From NCBI RefSeq assembly GCF_009733925.1, contig NZ_WOEI01000001.1, positions 1 to 64,000 on the forward strand: 64,000 nt of DNA, written 5' to 3'. Positions 44,672 to 57,421 of the stretch are shown piece by piece. Each line of letters opens with the position of its first letter. Positions within the stretch are counted from its first letter, which is position 1. The stretch is from Streptobacillus canis. Lineage in GTDB: Bacteria; Fusobacteriota; Fusobacteriia; Fusobacteriales; Leptotrichiaceae. The notes under the pieces were generated by a model that was not told where the DNA came from, did not search any database, and worked only from the letters and a program-made list of their open reading frames with translations. The position numbers were made by a program, and so were the translations under genes.

Positions 44672-44748
44672 GGTGGCCGTAGTTCAGTTGGTAGAGCGCC
44701 AGTTTGTGGCACTGGTTGTCGCGGGTTCAAGTCCCGTCGGTCACCCCA
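44672..44748 (+). tRNA. tRNA-His (GTG)
   Basis: The acceptor has the extra G at -1 opposite C73, the identity mark of tRNA-His. Anticodon GTG lies within cagtttGTGgcactg. CCA is encoded. Confidence 0.96.
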
Positions 44749-44761
44749 TAATATATTTTAT

Positions 44762-44844
44762 GCGCGAGTGGTGAAATTGGTATACACGCTAGACTTAGGA
44801 TCTAGTGCTTCGGTGTGTGGGTTCGAGTCCCACCTTGCGCACCA
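44762..44844 (+). tRNA. tRNA-Leu (TAG)
   Basis: Acceptor gcgcgag/cttgcgc, long variable arm (tgcttcggtgt region) as in class II tRNAs, anticodon TAG in agactTAGgatct, encoded CCA. Confidence 0.95.
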
Positions 44845-44875
44845 TTTTGTTAAAATGAATAATCATTTGAACAAA

Positions 44876-44985
44876 CTAAAGACAGTAGGTATAAAGTAAA
44901 TCCTACCGAGGTGAGTTCTGAGTATAATACATATATTGATAAAGTATATACTTTTAACCTCGCCCACTAATATTAGTGGTTTTTT
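44876..44985 (+). ncRNA. L10 leader autoregulatory RNA of rplJL
   Basis: agacagtaggtataaagtaa, then tcctaccgaggtgag, and later cctcg form the L10-binding fold; ccactaatattagtgg with seven T forms the terminator at about 44965-44985. Free L10 would bind this RNA to repress rplJ-rplL. Confidence 0.75.
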
Positions 44986-45008
44986 TATTTATAAGGAGGT
45001 GAAACAAT

Positions 45009-45503
45009 ATGGCATCAAAAGCTAATATTGCAGCAGTAGAAATGTTAACTGAAAAATTAAAAGAGGCAAAGGCAGTTGTTTTCGTTGATTATAAAGGAAT
45101 TACAGTTAATGAAGATACACAGTTAAGAAGTGAAGCAAGAAAAGCTAATGTAGAATATTTTGTAGCAAAAAATAGATTAGTACAAATAGCTTTAAAAAAT
45201 GTAGGTTTAGATCTTGAGTTAAAAGAATTAGCTGAAGGTACAACATCATTTGCTTTAGGATTTGAAGACGGAGTTGCACCATCAAAATTAATCTATGATT
45301 TCTCACAACAATTTAAAGGTGAAAAATTAAAAATTAAAGGTGGAATTGTTGATGGAAAAGTAGCTGATAAAAATACAATAGAAGCATTAGCTAAGTTACC
45401 ATCAAGACCAGAATTACTAGGTATGATAGCTTACGGATTATTATCACCAGTAAGAATGTTAGCAGTTGGATTATCTAACGTAGCAGAACAAAAAGAAGCA
45501 TAA
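45009..45503 (+). CDS. rplJ: 50S ribosomal protein L10
   Basis: A 164-aa protein with [53 protein letters not shown], all typical of L10. It forms the stalk base that holds L7/L12 dimers. SD aaggaggtg. It is controlled by the L10 leader just upstream. Confidence 0.97.
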   Translation: MASKANIAAVEMLTEKLKEAKAVVFVDYKGITVNEDTQLRSEARKANVEYFVAKNRLVQIALKNVGLDLELKELAEGTTSFALGFEDGVAPSKLIYDFSQQFKGEKLKIKGGIVDGKVADKNTIEALAKLPSRPELLGMIAYGLLSPVRMLAVGLSNVAEQKEA

Positions 45504-45538
45504 TAATAAATATCAAGAATAAAATAGGAGGAATTAAA

Positions 45539-45904
45539 ATGGCATTTAATAAAGAACAATTTATTGAAGATTTAAAAGCAATGACAGTATTAGAATTAAA
45601 AGAAGTAGTAGAAGCTATAGAAGAAACTTTTGGAGTATCAGCACAACCAGTTGCAGTTGCAGGAGGAGCAGTAGCTGCTGAAGCAGTTGAAGAAAAAACT
45701 AACTTTGACGTAGTATTAACAGGAGCAGGTGCTAATAAAATAGCTGTTATCAAAGAAGTAAGAGCAATCACAGGATTAGGATTAAAAGAAGCTAAAGACT
45801 TAGTAGATAACGGTGGAGCAGTTAAAGAAGGAGCTTCAAAAGAAGAAGCAGAAGATATTAAAGCTAAATTAGAAGCTGCTGGAGCATCTGTAGAATTAAA
45901 ATAA
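45539..45904 (+). CDS. rplL: 50S ribosomal protein L7/L12
   Basis: A 121-aa protein: N-terminal dimer domain ([19 protein letters not shown]), Ala/Gly-rich hinge, and C-terminal domain with [20 protein letters not shown], then [15 protein letters not shown]. The stalk protein recruits translation factors. SD aggagg. Confidence 0.97.
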   Translation: MAFNKEQFIEDLKAMTVLELKEVVEAIEETFGVSAQPVAVAGGAVAAEAVEEKTNFDVVLTGAGANKIAVIKEVRAITGLGLKEAKDLVDNGGAVKEGASKEEAEDIKAKLEAAGASVELK

Positions 45905-45929
45905 TAAATCATATAAAAAAATAGGGAAA

Positions 45930-45958
45930 TAGACATCCGAAATACGTGATGTCTTTTT
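45930..45958 (+). terminator. Terminator/attenuator between rplL and rpoB
   Basis: agacatc-cgaaatacgt-gatgtct followed by tttttcc. It lies in a 168-bp gap before rpoB; as in other bacteria, partial readthrough would set a lower rpoBC level. The rest of the gap is AT-rich. Confidence 0.7.
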
Positions 45959-46072
45959 CCTCATTTATAACACACAATTCAAATTTCAAATCTTTTACTT
46001 TGATCATTTTTATATTTAACACATTATTTTCGGTGTATCAAGGTATATTTTTCATAGGAGGAAACTTAAAAA

Positions 46073-49000
46073 ATGAATAACAAACTAATTAAAAGATATA
46101 GTTTTGGGAAAATTAAAGATAGGGGAGAAATGCCTAATTTTTTAGAGTTCCAATTAGATTCTTATGAAGATTTTTTACAAACTAAAAGATCTCATACTGC
46201 AAGAGAACTAAAAGGATTAGAAGCAATATTCCAAGAAACATTCCCAATAGAATCTGCTAATGGTACTTTAAAATTAGAGTATTTTGGGTATGAAATACAC
46301 GATAGTGAAGCACCATTAAATGACGAGTTAGAATGTAAAAAAAGAGGAAAAACTTATTCAGGTCAATTAAAAGTTAATTTAAGATTAACAAACAATAAAA
46401 CTGGAGAAATAAAAGAAACATTAGTACATTTTGGGGATATACCTTTAATGACTGATAAAGCAACTTTCATCATAAATGGAGCAGAAAGAGTTGTTGTTTC
46501 TCAATTACATAGATCACCAGGGATTACATTCAATAAAGAATTAAATATGCAAACTGGTAAAGATATGTTTATTGGTAAAATAATTCCATATAAAGGGACA
46601 TGGCTTGAATTTGAAACAGATAAAAATGATGTTTTAAATGTGAAAATTGATAGAAAGAAAAAAGTATTAGCATCAGTATTCTTAAAAGCAGTTAAGTTCT
46701 TTGAAACTAATGCTGAGATTATGGATGAATTCTTTGAAGTTAAAACAATCAATTTAGCACCTATTTATAAAAAATATAAAAATATAGAAGATGCTAAAAG
46801 TGTTATTAGAACTGAAATAGAAGGTTCATTTGTAAATGAAGATGTAATAGATGAAAAAACAGGAGAAATAGTAGTTGAAGCTGAAAGCTTTATAGATGAA
46901 ATTATAGTAGATAAATTATTAGAATTAAATACATCTGAAATTACTATTTGGGAAGTTAAACCTGAAGATAGAATGATAGCTAAATCAATTAAAGATGATC
47001 ATACTAAATCATCTGATGAAGCTGTTGTAGAAGTATTCAAAAAATTAAAACCTGGAGACATAGTTACAGTAGAAAGTGCATATAACTTAATTATACCTAT
47101 GTTCTTTAACCCTCAAAGATATGATTTTGCACCAGTTGGTAGATACAAAATCAATAAGAGATTAAAACTTGAAGGTGAAATTAATGAGCAAGATATAGTT
47201 CTTACTAAAAATGACGTAATTGCTACTATCAATTACCTAAAAGTATTATACAATGGTGGAGGAAGTACAGATGATATCGATAACTTATCAAACAGAAGGG
47301 TAAGAGGAGTAGGAGAGTTATTATCTATTCAAATTAAAGGTGGAGTTGCTAAAATGTCTAAAATGGTTAGAGAAAAAATGCAAACTCAAGATATAAATAC
47401 TTTAACACCACAAAGTTTATTGAACACTAAACCATTAAATGCTTTAATTTTAGAATTCTTTGGAAGTGGACAATTATCACAATTCATGGATCAATCTAAC
47501 CCACTTGCAGAATTAACTCATAAGAGAAGAATTTCAGCATTAGGACCTGGAGGATTATCAAGAGATAGAGCGGGATTCGAGGTTCGTGACGTTCATAACT
47601 CTCACTATGGAAGGGTATGTCCAATAGAAACTCCAGAAGGACCAAATATAGGACTTATTGCATCATTATCAACTTATGGTAAAGTAAATAAATATGGATT
47701 TATTGAAACTCCGTTTGTTAAAGTAAAAGATGGTGTTGCAGACTTTAATGATATTAACTATCTTGCAGCAGATGAAGAAGAAGGATTATTCATCGCCCAA
47801 GCGGATACAAATATAGATGAAAAAGGCAGATTACTAGATAATGAAGTAACTTGTAGATATGGTGATGAAATAGTTCACGTAAGAAAAGAACAAGTTGATT
47901 TAATGGACGTATCGCCTAAACAAATAGTTTCAGTATCAGCTGGATTAATTCCATTCTTAGAACACGATGATGCCAATCGTGCACTGATGGGATCAAACAT
48001 GCAAAGACAAGCAGTACCATTATTAAAAACAGAAGCTCCTTATGTAGGAACTGGACTTGAAAGAAAAGTTGCTATAGATTCTGGAGCAGTACTTGTATCT
48101 AAAGTTAAGGGAGAAGTTACTTATGTTGATGCAAGTAAGATTATAGTAACAGATGAAAAAGGTGATGATCACTTACATAGATTATTAAACTTTGAAAAAT
48201 CAAACCAAAGTATGTGTTTACACCAAAAACCAATTATAGATTTAGGTGCTAAAGTTGAAAAAGGTGACATCTTAGCAGATGGACCATCGACAGCTGGTGG
48301 AGACTTAGCATTAGGTAAAAATATATTACTTGCATTCATGCCTTGGGAAGGATACAATTTCGAGGATGGAATTTTAATATCAGAAAGATTAAGAAAAGAT
48401 GATGTATTTACTTCATTACATATTGAAGAGTTTGATATTGAAGCAAGAACAACTAAATTAGGAGAAGAAGAAATAACTAGAGAAATACCAAATGTATCTG
48501 AAGAAGCATTACGTAACTTAGATAAAAACGGTATAGTTAGAGTAGGTGCATATGTTGAACCAGATGATATCTTAGTTGGTAAAGTAACTCCTAAAGGAGA
48601 AAGTGAACCACCTGCAGAAGAAAGATTATTAAGAGCAATCTTTGGAGAAAAAGCTAAAGATGTTAGAGATACATCTCTAAGACTACCACATGGAGTAAAA
48701 GGAACTGTAGTAGATGTATTAGTACTATCTAAAGAAAATAAAGATGACTTAAAAGCAGGAGTAAATAAAGTCGTTAGAATTTACGTTGCTGAAAAGAGAA
48801 AAATAATGGTTGGAGATAAAATGTCAGGAAGACATGGTAATAAAGGGGTTATATCTCGTGTGTTACCAGTAGAAGACATGCCACATTTAGAAGACGGAAC
48901 TCCAGTTGACGTATGTTTAAACCCATTAGGGGTTCCCTCTCGTATGAACATAGGACAAGTATTAGAGGTACATTTAGGACTTGCTATTGGAGATATGGAT

Positions 49001-49531
49001 AAATATATTGCAACACCAGTATTTGACGGTGCAACTGAAGAAGATGTTAAGAATTACTTAGAAGAAGCTGGATATCCTAGAACTGGAAAAGTTAAACTAA
49101 TAGATGGAAGAACTGGAGAATATTTTGATAATCCAGTAACTGTAGGAAGAATGTACATGTTAAAACTACACCACTTAGTTGAAGATAAGATGCATGCTAG
49201 AGCAATAGGACCATATTCATTAGTCACTCAACAACCACTTGGAGGTAAAGCTCAATTTGGTGGACAAAGATTAGGGGAAATGGAAGTTTGGGCTCTTGAA
49301 GCATATGGAGCATCAAATATCCTTCAAGAAATGTTAACTGTTAAATCTGATGATATTAACGGAAGAACTAAGACTTATGAATCAATAATTAAAGGACAAG
49401 CAATGCCAGAAGCAGATGCCCCTGAATCATTTAAAGTATTAGTAAAAGAATTCCAATCTTTAGGATTAGATGTAAATCTATATAATAAAGAGGGAGAAAG
49501 AATAGAATTAGATAACAATTTCGAAGGATAA
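46073..49531 (+). CDS. rpoB: RNA polymerase beta subunit
   Basis: A 1152-aa, full-length protein. It includes the rifampicin region ([20 protein letters not shown], then [20 protein letters not shown]), [43 protein letters not shown] and the C-terminal [20 protein letters not shown] clamp block. In the rifampicin region the commonly mutated Asp516, His526 and Ser531 equivalents are all wild type. SD taggagg. Confidence 0.98.
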   Translation: MNNKLIKRYSFGKIKDRGEMPNFLEFQLDSYEDFLQTKRSHTARELKGLEAIFQETFPIESANGTLKLEYFGYEIHDSEAPLNDELECKKRGKTYSGQLKVNLRLTNNKTGEIKETLVHFGDIPLMTDKATFIINGAERVVVSQLHRSPGITFNKELNMQTGKDMFIGKIIPYKGTWLEFETDKNDVLNVKIDRKKKVLASVFLKAVKFFETNAEIMDEFFEVKTINLAPIYKKYKNIEDAKSVIRTEIEGSFVNEDVIDEKTGEIVVEAESFIDEIIVDKLLELNTSEITIWEVKPEDRMIAKSIKDDHTKSSDEAVVEVFKKLKPGDIVTVESAYNLIIPMFFNPQRYDFAPVGRYKINKRLKLEGEINEQDIVLTKNDVIATINYLKVLYNGGGSTDDIDNLSNRRVRGVGELLSIQIKGGVAKMSKMVREKMQTQDINTLTPQSLLNTKPLNALILEFFGSGQLSQFMDQSNPLAELTHKRRISALGPGGLSRDRAGFEVRDVHNSHYGRVCPIETPEGPNIGLIASLSTYGKVNKYGFIETPFVKVKDGVADFNDINYLAADEEEGLFIAQADTNIDEKGRLLDNEVTCRYGDEIVHVRKEQVDLMDVSPKQIVSVSAGLIPFLEHDDANRALMGSNMQRQAVPLLKTEAPYVGTGLERKVAIDSGAVLVSKVKGEVTYVDASKIIVTDEKGDDHLHRLLNFEKSNQSMCLHQKPIIDLGAKVEKGDILADGPSTAGGDLALGKNILLAFMPWEGYNFEDGILISERLRKDDVFTSLHIEEFDIEARTTKLGEEEITREIPNVSEEALRNLDKNGIVRVGAYVEPDDILVGKVTPKGESEPPAEERLLRAIFGEKAKDVRDTSLRLPHGVKGTVVDVLVLSKENKDDLKAGVNKVVRIYVAEKRKIMVGDKMSGRHGNKGVISRVLPVEDMPHLEDGTPVDVCLNPLGVPSRMNIGQVLEVHLGLAIGDMDKYIATPVFDGATEEDVKNYLEEAGYPRTGKVKLIDGRTGEYFDNPVTVGRMYMLKLHHLVEDKMHARAIGPYSLVTQQPLGGKAQFGGQRLGEMEVWALEAYGASNILQEMLTVKSDDINGRTKTYESIIKGQAMPEADAPESFKVLVKEFQSLGLDVNLYNKEGERIELDNNFEG

Positions 49532-49560
49532 AAAAACTAGAATAAGGAGGCTCATATTCG

Positions 49561-52500
49561 ATGAGTATAAGAGATTTTGATAGTATTCAAATTAAACTTG
49601 CTTCACCAGAAAAGATTTTAGAATGGTCTTTTGGAGAAGTAACTAAATCAGAAACTATAAACTATAGAACATTAAAACCAGAACCAGATGGACTATTCTG
49701 TGAAAAAATATTTGGACCAACAAAAGATTACGAATGTACATGTGGTAAACATAAAAAAATGAAAGATAAAGGAACTGTATGTGAAAAATGTAAAGTTACT
49801 ATTACTACTTCTAAAGTAAGAAGAGAAAGAATGGGACACATTAAACTTGCAACTCCTATAGCTCACATTTGGTATTCTAAAGGAACTCCTAATAAAATGA
49901 GTTTACTTTTAGGAATTAGTACTAAAGAATTAGAAGCAGTTCTATATTTCTCTAGATATATAGTTATTGATGGGGGAAATACTGAATTCAAAAAATATCA
50001 AATTATTAGAGAACAACAATATAGATTATGTATGGAAAGTGATAAAAGTGGATCTTTCCGTGCAAAAATGGGAGCTGAAGGTATCTTAGAATTATTACAA
50101 GAATTAGATTTATCAGTTTTAGAAAAAGAATTAGAAGATGAAATTGATGGAGAAACTTCAACTCAAAAAAGAAAGAAAATGGTAAAAAGATTAAAAATAG
50201 TTAGAGACTTTATTACTTCAGGGAATAAACCTGAATGGTTAATCTTAACTATATTACCAGTAATACCTGCAGATTTAAGACCTCTTGTTCAACTTGATGG
50301 TGGAAGATTTGCAACAAGTGATTTAAATGATTTATATAGAAGAGTTATTAATAGAAATATTAGATTACAAAAATTAATTGAATCTAATGCTCCAGAAATC
50401 ATGATTAGAAATGAAAAAAGAATGCTTCAAGAAGCAGTTGATGCTTTAATTGATAACGGTAGACGTGGAAAACCAGTTGTTACTCAATCAAATAGAGAAT
50501 TAAAATCATTATCTAATATGTTAAAAGGTAAACAAGGAAGATTTAGACAAAACTTACTTGGAAAACGTGTGGACTATTCAGGACGTTCTGTTATCGTAGT
50601 AGGACCAAACTTAAAAATTCACCAATGCGGATTACCTAAGAAAATGGCATTAGAGTTATACAAACCTTTCTTAATGAGAGAACTTGTTAAAAGAAGTATA
50701 GCGACAAACGTTAAAACAGCTAAAAAAATGGTAGAAGAAGAAAACGAAGCAGTATGGGAATTAATTGAAGAAATTATCAAAAATCACCCAGTATTACTTA
50801 ACCGTGCCCCAACTCTACATAGATTATCAATACAAGCTTTTGAACCAACATTAATTGAAGGTAAAGCAATAAGACTTCATCCATTAGTATGTTCTGCATT
50901 CAATGCCGATTTCGATGGAGACCAAATGGCGGTTCACTTAGTATTATCACCTGAGGCACAACTTGAAGCTAAGTTATTAATGCTTGCAACTAATAACATC
51001 ATAGCTCCTTCAAGTGGAAAACCTATAGCAGTTCCATCTCAAGATATGGTTATGGGATGCTACTATATGACTAAAGAAAGAGCAGGAGAAATTGGTGAAG
51101 GTAAATACTTCTCAAGTATAGATCAATTAATCACTGCATTCCAAAATGAAAAAGTTGGAGTACATGCTTTAGTTAATGTAAGAATTAATGAGAAAATAAT
51201 TAAAACTACACCAGGAAGAATAATGTTCAACCAATTATTACCAGAAGAAATTAGAAATTATGAAGTTACTTTCGGTAAAGGTGAGTTAGGTAAATTAATC
51301 GCAGGTCTATATGAACAATATGGATTTGAAAAAACTTGTGAATTAATAGATAAAATTAAAGAATTTGGATATCACTTTGCAACATTTGCTGGAGTAAGTG
51401 TTGGTATAGAAGATTTACAAATTCCAGCTGAGAAAAAAGCAATACTTGCTAAAGCAGATCAAGATGTAGTAGATATTGAAAATGCATATAAAGCAGGGGA
51501 AATTATTAATGATGAAAGATATAGAAGAACAGTTCAAGTATGGAATAAGGCTACAAATGATGTAACTAAAGCCATGATGGACAGCCTAGATCAATTCAAC
51601 CCAGTATACATGATGGCAAACTCTGGAGCCAGAGGATCTATTGCGCAAATTCGTCAATTAGGAGGAATGCGTGGAATGATGTCAAATACTAAAGGGGAAA
51701 TTATAGAAATACCTATTAAAGCGAACTTTAGAGAAGGACTAAACGTATTAGAGTTCTTCATGTCATCACATGGTGCGAGAAAAGGGTTAGCAGATACTGC
51801 CCTAAGAACTGCCGATTCAGGATACTTAACAAGAAGACTTGTTGATATCTCTCATGAATTAATAGTAAATAAAGAAGACTGTGGTTGTGGAAACCATGGA
51901 ATAGAAGTTAGTGACTTAACTTATGAAGGAAAAGTTATAGAAAAATTAGAAGAAAGAATCTATGGAAGATTCTTAGCTGAAGATTTAGTAGATAATGGAG
52001 AAGTAATTGCTAAAGCTAATACTTTAATTACTAAAGATTTACTTGCTGAAATAGTTAAGAGAAATATAACTAGCGTTAAAATGAGATCACCATTAACATG
52101 TAAATTAGATAAAGGTGTATGTAAAAAATGTTATGGAATAGATTTATCTAACCATAAAGAAGTATTATTAGGGGAAGCAGTTGGAGTTATTGCAGCTCAA
52201 TCAATTGGGGAACCTGGTACACAGCTTACAATGCGTACTTTCCATACAGGAGGGGTTGCAACAGGTTCAGAAGTACAATCTGACTATAAAGCTGATGAAG
52301 ATGGAAAAGTTAAATTTGAAAATATTGAAACATTTACATATCCTGATGGAAGAGAAATTGTTGTTTCTTCAGCAGGTAAAGTAATTCTAGGTAAATATCG
52401 TTATGAAGTACCTTCAGGTTCAGTATTAAAAATTAAAGATAAAGAAAAAGTAACTAAAGGACAAGTTTTAATTGAATTTGATCCGTTCCAAACTCCAACA

Positions 52501-53532
52501 ATTTCAACAGTTGCTGGACGTATAGAATTTAGAGATATCTATATTAAAGAAAATGTAGACGTTAAATATGATGTTACTGAAAGACTAGCTATTAAACCAA
52601 TAGAAAGTACACAAGTTAAACCAAGAGTTATAGTTTATGATGATAAAGGTAAGAAAATCAAAGAATATGATATTAACTATGGATCATACTTATTATTCAG
52701 AGAAGGAGATATGATTAAACCAGGAGATATCATTTGTAAATTACCAAAAACTGGTGGAGGAAATAAAGATATTACTGGAGGTCTTCCAAGAGTTCAAGAA
52801 TTATTCGAAGCTAGAAACTTAAAAGGTAAAGCAATCTTAGCAAATGTTGGAGGAAGAATTAAATTCTCTGATAAGACTAAGAAAGGTATGAGGGTTGTTG
52901 AAATACATGATATCGATAAAGATACTATGATAGAAGAATACTCAATACCAGCAGGAGAGCATTTAGTAGTTTCAAATGAAATGATAGTAAATGCTGGAGA
53001 TAAATTAACTGAAGGACCTATATCACCACATGATATTTTAAGAATTAAAGGACCAGTTGAAGCTCAACAGTTCATCTTAGAATCAGTACAAGAAGTATAT
53101 AGAAGCCAAGGTGTTACAGTTAATGATAAACATATAGAAATTATAGTTAAACAAATGTTCCAAAAAATTAGAATTAAAGAATCTGGAGATTCATTATTCT
53201 TAGAAGATGAATTAGTAGATAAGAAAGTAATAGAAAGAGAAAATGAAATCTTAATTGCTAAAGGTAAAAAACCTGCAATTTACGAACCAGTAATTCAAGG
53301 TATAACTAAAGCAGCTGTAAATACAGAAAGCTTTATATCAGCATCTTCATTCCAAGAAACTACAAAAGTATTAGCAAATGCTGCAGTTGAAGGAAAAGTA
53401 GATAGACTTGAAGGATTAAAAGAAAACGTAATTATAGGTAAGAAAATACCTGGAGGTACAGGATTTAAAAACTATAAAGATCTTAATTTAGATTTAGGTG
53501 AAGTTGAAGAAGAAATTATAGAAAAAATATAA
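49561..53532 (+). CDS. rpoC: RNA polymerase beta' subunit
   Basis: A 1323-aa protein. It includes the N-terminal zinc ribbon [19 protein letters not shown], the active site [12 protein letters not shown] at about residue 450, the bridge helix region [20 protein letters not shown], and the second zinc site with [17 protein letters not shown]. There are no large lineage insertions beyond a modest SBHM region near residues 920-1080. SD aaggagg. A GGGG/CCCC hairpin follows the stop. Confidence 0.98.
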   Translation: MSIRDFDSIQIKLASPEKILEWSFGEVTKSETINYRTLKPEPDGLFCEKIFGPTKDYECTCGKHKKMKDKGTVCEKCKVTITTSKVRRERMGHIKLATPIAHIWYSKGTPNKMSLLLGISTKELEAVLYFSRYIVIDGGNTEFKKYQIIREQQYRLCMESDKSGSFRAKMGAEGILELLQELDLSVLEKELEDEIDGETSTQKRKKMVKRLKIVRDFITSGNKPEWLILTILPVIPADLRPLVQLDGGRFATSDLNDLYRRVINRNIRLQKLIESNAPEIMIRNEKRMLQEAVDALIDNGRRGKPVVTQSNRELKSLSNMLKGKQGRFRQNLLGKRVDYSGRSVIVVGPNLKIHQCGLPKKMALELYKPFLMRELVKRSIATNVKTAKKMVEEENEAVWELIEEIIKNHPVLLNRAPTLHRLSIQAFEPTLIEGKAIRLHPLVCSAFNADFDGDQMAVHLVLSPEAQLEAKLLMLATNNIIAPSSGKPIAVPSQDMVMGCYYMTKERAGEIGEGKYFSSIDQLITAFQNEKVGVHALVNVRINEKIIKTTPGRIMFNQLLPEEIRNYEVTFGKGELGKLIAGLYEQYGFEKTCELIDKIKEFGYHFATFAGVSVGIEDLQIPAEKKAILAKADQDVVDIENAYKAGEIINDERYRRTVQVWNKATNDVTKAMMDSLDQFNPVYMMANSGARGSIAQIRQLGGMRGMMSNTKGEIIEIPIKANFREGLNVLEFFMSSHGARKGLADTALRTADSGYLTRRLVDISHELIVNKEDCGCGNHGIEVSDLTYEGKVIEKLEERIYGRFLAEDLVDNGEVIAKANTLITKDLLAEIVKRNITSVKMRSPLTCKLDKGVCKKCYGIDLSNHKEVLLGEAVGVIAAQSIGEPGTQLTMRTFHTGGVATGSEVQSDYKADEDGKVKFENIETFTYPDGREIVVSSAGKVILGKYRYEVPSGSVLKIKDKEKVTKGQVLIEFDPFQTPTISTVAGRIEFRDIYIKENVDVKYDVTERLAIKPIESTQVKPRVIVYDDKGKKIKEYDINYGSYLLFREGDMIKPGDIICKLPKTGGGNKDITGGLPRVQELFEARNLKGKAILANVGGRIKFSDKTKKGMRVVEIHDIDKDTMIEEYSIPAGEHLVVSNEMIVNAGDKLTEGPISPHDILRIKGPVEAQQFILESVQEVYRSQGVTVNDKHIEIIVKQMFQKIRIKESGDSLFLEDELVDKKVIERENEILIAKGKKPAIYEPVIQGITKAAVNTESFISASSFQETTKVLANAAVEGKVDRLEGLKENVIIGKKIPGGTGFKNYKDLNLDLGEVEEEIIEKI

Positions 53533-53576
53533 TGTATGAGGGGCTAGTCCCCTTGTATATTACTTAGGAGAGTAGC

Positions 53577-54122
53577 ATGAAAGGAAGATTATTCATAGTT
53601 TCTGGACCATCAGGTTCTGGAAAGTCTACTGTTACAAAACTTGTAAGAGATATGTTAAATATCCCTTTAGCAATTTCAGTTACTACTCGTCAAATGAGAG
53701 TAGGAGAGGTTGATGGTAAAGATTATTACTTCATTACTAAGGAAGAATTTGAGAAAAAAATTGAAGAAAATGGATTATTTGAATATGCAAATGTTCATGG
53801 GAACTATTATGGTACTTTAAATTCTGAAATAGAAAAACATTTAGAAAATGGAAAGAATGTCATTTTAGAAATAGATGTTCAAGGTGGTGTAATTGCTAAA
53901 AGCAAAAGACCAGATTCTATCTTAGTATTCTTTAAAGCCCCTGATCTTATAGAACTTGAAAAAAGATTAAGAGGTAGAAAAACTGATAGTGAAGAAGTAA
54001 TACAAAAAAGACTTGAAAATGCTTTAAAAGAACTTGAATATGAAAAAGATTATGATTTTACAATAATTAATTATGATGTTGAAGATTCTTGTAAACAGCT
54101 TATAGATATCATAGAAGGCTAA
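53577..54122 (+). CDS. gmk: Guanylate kinase
   Basis: A 181-aa protein. P-loop SGPSGSGKST, GMP-binding SVTTRQMRVGEVDGKDYYFI, YANVHGNYYGT, ILEIDVQGG, and RLRGRKTDSEEVI lid. It phosphorylates GMP to GDP. rpoZ follows 13 bp after, as in many bacteria. Confidence 0.97.
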   Translation: MKGRLFIVSGPSGSGKSTVTKLVRDMLNIPLAISVTTRQMRVGEVDGKDYYFITKEEFEKKIEENGLFEYANVHGNYYGTLNSEIEKHLENGKNVILEIDVQGGVIAKSKRPDSILVFFKAPDLIELEKRLRGRKTDSEEVIQKRLENALKELEYEKDYDFTIINYDVEDSCKQLIDIIEG

Positions 54123-54134
54123 AGGAGAAAAACT

Positions 54135-54320
54135 ATGAAAAGAGAAAAAATTTCAGTAGATGAATTATTGAAAAAAGTACCAAATAAATATGAATTAGCA
54201 ATATTAGCAGGTAAAGCTGCTAGAAAAGAATTTATTGCTGGTATAGAAAAATATAAAATAATAGATAATGTTTTTGAAGATATTTTAGAAGAAAAAATAA
54301 AAATTGTTGAAAATGATTAA
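54135..54320 (+). CDS. rpoZ: RNA polymerase omega subunit
   Basis: A 61-aa protein starting MKREKISVDELLKKVPNKYEL, with LAGKAARKEFIAGIEKYK matching the omega A-R-(K/Q)-hydrophobic core. The usual omega is 70-90 aa, so this is a short version. SD aaggagaa, co-transcribed with gmk. Confidence 0.88.
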   Translation: MKREKISVDELLKKVPNKYELAILAGKAARKEFIAGIEKYKIIDNVFEDILEEKIKIVEND

Positions 54321-54329
54321 TTTATAATC

Positions 54330-54357
54330 TTGACAATTTAGATTATCGCATTATACT
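54330..54357 (+). promoter_or_regulatory. dnaG-rpoD promoter
   Basis: TTGACA at 54330-54335 and TATACT at 54352-54357, spacing 16, just upstream of the SD of dnaG. Confidence 0.75.
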
Positions 54358-54375
54358 TATATTATGGAGGAGTAT

Positions 54376-56160
54376 ATGTTTAAACTATCCGAAGATGAAG
54401 AAAAAATAATAAATAATGTCGATATAGTTGACCTTATAGGTCAATTTGTTGATTTAAATAAAGCAGGAGCAAGCTATAAAGGCTTTTCTCCATTTAAGAG
54501 TGAAAACACACCATCATTTTCGGTACATCCTGGTAAGAAAATCTTTAAAGATTTTAGTTCTGGAAAGGGTGGAAATGTAATTAGTTTTTATTCATATATT
54601 AAAAATATTTCATATTACGAAGCTTTAAATGAGCTTGCAAAAAAATATGGGATAAGTATAAGAAATAATAGCTCAAAATACATTATTAAAGAAAATGTTG
54701 GACATAAGATATTAAAAGATGCACTTATCTTTTTTAAAGAAAACTTTGAAAAATCAAAAAAAGCAAAAGAATATATGATAAAAAGAGGTTTTAATCTTAA
54801 TGATTTAAATAAATATCAAATAGGATATGCTACTAAAGAATGGCATGGATTATATGAATATTTAAAAGAAAAATATGAAGTTGAAGAACTTGTAAAGTTA
54901 GGCATCGTAGCTGTTAGTAATACTGATAGTGAAAATATTTATGATGTATTTAGAGAAAGAATTATGTTCCCTATATTTAATAGACATCAACAAATTGTTG
55001 GTTTTGGAGGTAGATATATAGGACAAGATAATAATATTCCTAAATATTTAAATTCAACAGAAAGCTATTTATTCGATAAAAGTAGTGAACTTTATGGATT
55101 ATTTAATAGAGGAATAGAGATAAAAGAAAAAAAATATGCAATATTAATGGAAGGTTTTTTAGATGTTTTAAGTTCACATATTAATACATTTAATAATTCT
55201 GTTGCATCACTTGGAACTGCTTTTACTGAAAAACAAGCTATGTTATTAAAAAAATATACTAATAATATAATAATAATGTATGATAAAGATGAAGCGGGTC
55301 AAAAAGCTACAAAATCAGTAATTAATATTTTAAATAAGTTAGAATTTAATATTAAATGTGCAACACTACCTGATGATGTAAAAGATCCAGATGAATATTT
55401 TAAAAAATATTCAAAAGATGAATTCTTTACAGTATTAGGTAATTCAATTGGAGCATTAGATTATGTAACAAAAATGAATTTAAATAATTTTGACTTTACA
55501 CAAACAGCTTCAAAAAGAGAAGCTATTGAAATTATGAGGTCATATTTTGAAAGTATATCAAATGATATAGTATATAAAGATGAAATTAATAAGTTTTCAA
55601 AACTTATAAGTGTTGAAGTTGAGTATATATTATCAAAATATACTAAAAACGCTAAAAAGATTAATAAACATATTAATGTAAAAAAAGATACAGTAGTAGA
55701 AGTGGTAGAAGAAGAATCAAATCAAACTAAAGTTGAGAAAACTACAATTCAATTTCTATTACTAGGAAATGATGTAAACACTAAACTATATGATATACTT
55801 AAATCATTTGATTTTAAGAGTGAAAAATATAGAGAATTACATAAAAAACTTCTATCTGTAGATTACGATATAGCTAGAATATCATCTCTTACTTTAAATG
55901 AAGAAGAGGAAGAGTTTATGATAGATTATACAATAAACTATAACAATAGATTTACGGATGAAGATTACATTAGATTAATAAAAACTTGGTTAGAATTATT
56001 ACTAAAAGAATATGAGGACTATATTAACATATTACCTATAAATGAAAAAGTAGTGGAAAAAGTTAATATTGCAAGATTACTCAAGAAACTTAGAAATATT
56101 GTTTTAGTTAATGATTTGTTGGAATGTTATGAAGAAATAATTGTTTTAAAGGGAGAATGA
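54376..56160 (+). CDS. dnaG: DNA primase DnaG, zinc-ligand-less variant
   Basis: 594 aa from ATG 54376; an ATG at 54364 overlaps the SD tggaggag. The N-terminal domain reads [13 protein letters not shown] and KDFSSGKGG where most DnaG have CPFHxEKTPSF and CFGCGxGG: the four zinc ligands are S38, K41, D59 and S62. The TOPRIM core is normal ([15 protein letters not shown], then [18 protein letters not shown] and [11 protein letters not shown]). The C-terminal helicase-binding part is divergent. Such zinc-free primases exist in other lineages, so the gene is likely functional. rpoD follows by 1 base. Confidence 0.95.
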   Translation: MFKLSEDEEKIINNVDIVDLIGQFVDLNKAGASYKGFSPFKSENTPSFSVHPGKKIFKDFSSGKGGNVISFYSYIKNISYYEALNELAKKYGISIRNNSSKYIIKENVGHKILKDALIFFKENFEKSKKAKEYMIKRGFNLNDLNKYQIGYATKEWHGLYEYLKEKYEVEELVKLGIVAVSNTDSENIYDVFRERIMFPIFNRHQQIVGFGGRYIGQDNNIPKYLNSTESYLFDKSSELYGLFNRGIEIKEKKYAILMEGFLDVLSSHINTFNNSVASLGTAFTEKQAMLLKKYTNNIIIMYDKDEAGQKATKSVINILNKLEFNIKCATLPDDVKDPDEYFKKYSKDEFFTVLGNSIGALDYVTKMNLNNFDFTQTASKREAIEIMRSYFESISNDIVYKDEINKFSKLISVEVEYILSKYTKNAKKINKHINVKKDTVVEVVEEESNQTKVEKTTIQFLLLGNDVNTKLYDILKSFDFKSEKYRELHKKLLSVDYDIARISSLTLNEEEEEFMIDYTINYNNRFTDEDYIRLIKTWLELLLKEYEDYINILPINEKVVEKVNIARLLKKLRNIVLVNDLLECYEEIIVLKGE

Positions 56161-56161
56161 A

Positions 56162-57319
56162 ATGGCGGCTAAAAACATAGATTTAAAAGAAAGTATATCT
56201 AATTTAATAAAGAAAGCGAAGGAAGATAAAATTATCAGTAGAGAAGAAGTTAATAAACTGATGAAAGATAATTTTTCTCAAGATAAAATAGATGCTACAT
56301 TTTTTAAATTACAAGAAATGAATATAGAAATTGTAGATAAAATAGCCGACAAAAACAAAACAAAAAAAGATAAAGATAAAGAAGTAGAAAAAGTAAAAAA
56401 AGAAGATATAGAACCAGAAATAAATATAGATGATAAAGAAGTTGAAGCCCTATTAAATGAAGATTTAACATCTGTAAGTGAATCATCAGATGTTGATGAA
56501 CCTATTAAAATGTATTTAAGAGAAATAGGTCAAATTCCTTTATTAAAAAGTGAAGAAGAATTTGAATTAGCAAGACGTATAGGTGAAGGTGATGAAAAAG
56601 CTAAACAACAATTAATGGAATCAAACTTAAGATTAGTTGTAAGTATAGCTAAAAAACATACAAACAGAGGATTAAAATTACTAGATTTAATTCAAGAAGG
56701 AAATATTGGATTAATGAAGGCAGTTGAAAAGTTTGAATCAGATAAAGGGTTTAAATTCTCAACATATGCTACTTGGTGGATAAGACAAGCTATTACAAGA
56801 GCTATAGCTGATCAAGGTAGAACAATAAGAATACCAGTGCATATGATAGAAACTATAAATAAAATAAAGAAAGCATCAAGAATACACTTACAAGAAACAG
56901 GAAAAGAACCTACTGCAGACTATTTAGCTAAAACAGTTGAAATGCCAGTAGAAAAAGTTAAAAATATCTTGGAAATGAACCAAGATCCAATATCACTTGA
57001 AACACCTGTAGGTAGTGAAGATGATTCTGAATTAGGAGATTTCGTAGAAGATGATAAATTCTTAAATCCTCATGAAGCAACTGTTAGATCAGTATTAAAA
57101 GAAAAGCTTAATGAAATACTTAAAAAAGAGCTTAATGAGAGAGAAGAACAAGTACTAAGATTAAGATATGGACTTGATGATGGAGCTCCTAAAACATTAG
57201 AAGAGGTTGGAAAAATATTTGATGTAACTAGAGAAAGAATACGTCAAATTGAAGTTAAGGCTATAAATAAATTAAAAAATATTAAAAAGAAAAAAGGTCT
57301 TGAAGACTTTAGAAACTAG
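56162..57319 (+). CDS. rpoD: Primary sigma factor RpoD (sigma-70)
   Basis: A 385-aa protein. Region 1.2 [17 protein letters not shown], region 2 [17 protein letters not shown], then [18 protein letters not shown] and [17 protein letters not shown], region 3, and region 4.2 [20 protein letters not shown]. The Lys-rich acidic N-terminal region (residues 1-110) is short. It directs transcription from the TTGACA/TATAAT-type promoters seen here. It forms an operon with dnaG. Confidence 0.98.
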   Translation: MAAKNIDLKESISNLIKKAKEDKIISREEVNKLMKDNFSQDKIDATFFKLQEMNIEIVDKIADKNKTKKDKDKEVEKVKKEDIEPEINIDDKEVEALLNEDLTSVSESSDVDEPIKMYLREIGQIPLLKSEEEFELARRIGEGDEKAKQQLMESNLRLVVSIAKKHTNRGLKLLDLIQEGNIGLMKAVEKFESDKGFKFSTYATWWIRQAITRAIADQGRTIRIPVHMIETINKIKKASRIHLQETGKEPTADYLAKTVEMPVEKVKNILEMNQDPISLETPVGSEDDSELGDFVEDDKFLNPHEATVRSVLKEKLNEILKKELNEREEQVLRLRYGLDDGAPKTLEEVGKIFDVTRERIRQIEVKAINKLKNIKKKKGLEDFRN

Positions 57320-57344
57320 AGTGATTTGAATCACTCTTTTTTTG
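57318..57344 (+). terminator. Terminator after rpoD
   Basis: gagtgatt-tg-aatcactc followed by seven T. Confidence 0.9.
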
Positions 57345-57357
57345 TTTAAAAATATTA

Positions 57358-57386
57358 TTTAAAAAATTTTAATTTTATGATATACT
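57358..57386 (+). promoter_or_regulatory. Promoter of the autotransporter gene
   Basis: TTTAAA at 57358-57363 and TATACT at 57381-57386 with 17-bp spacing, about 35 bp before the start codon. Confidence 0.5.
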
Positions 57387-57421
57387 ATTTTTGTGGGGAT
57401 AAGATATATAAAAGGGGATAA

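Noticed and set aside
44600-44899. 99-codon frame through the tRNA cluster
   Set aside because: It crosses tRNA-Gly, tRNA-His and tRNA-Leu; the tRNAs explain the sequence.
45475-45936. Minus-strand 153-codon frame over rplL
   Set aside because: Ala/Ser-rich shadow of the Ala/Glu-rich L7/L12 gene.
46500-49531. Possible natural rifampicin-resistance change in rpoB
   Set aside because: The main resistance positions (Asp516, His526, Ser531 equivalents) are wild type; the Ala in PLAELTH is not a known resistance change by itself.
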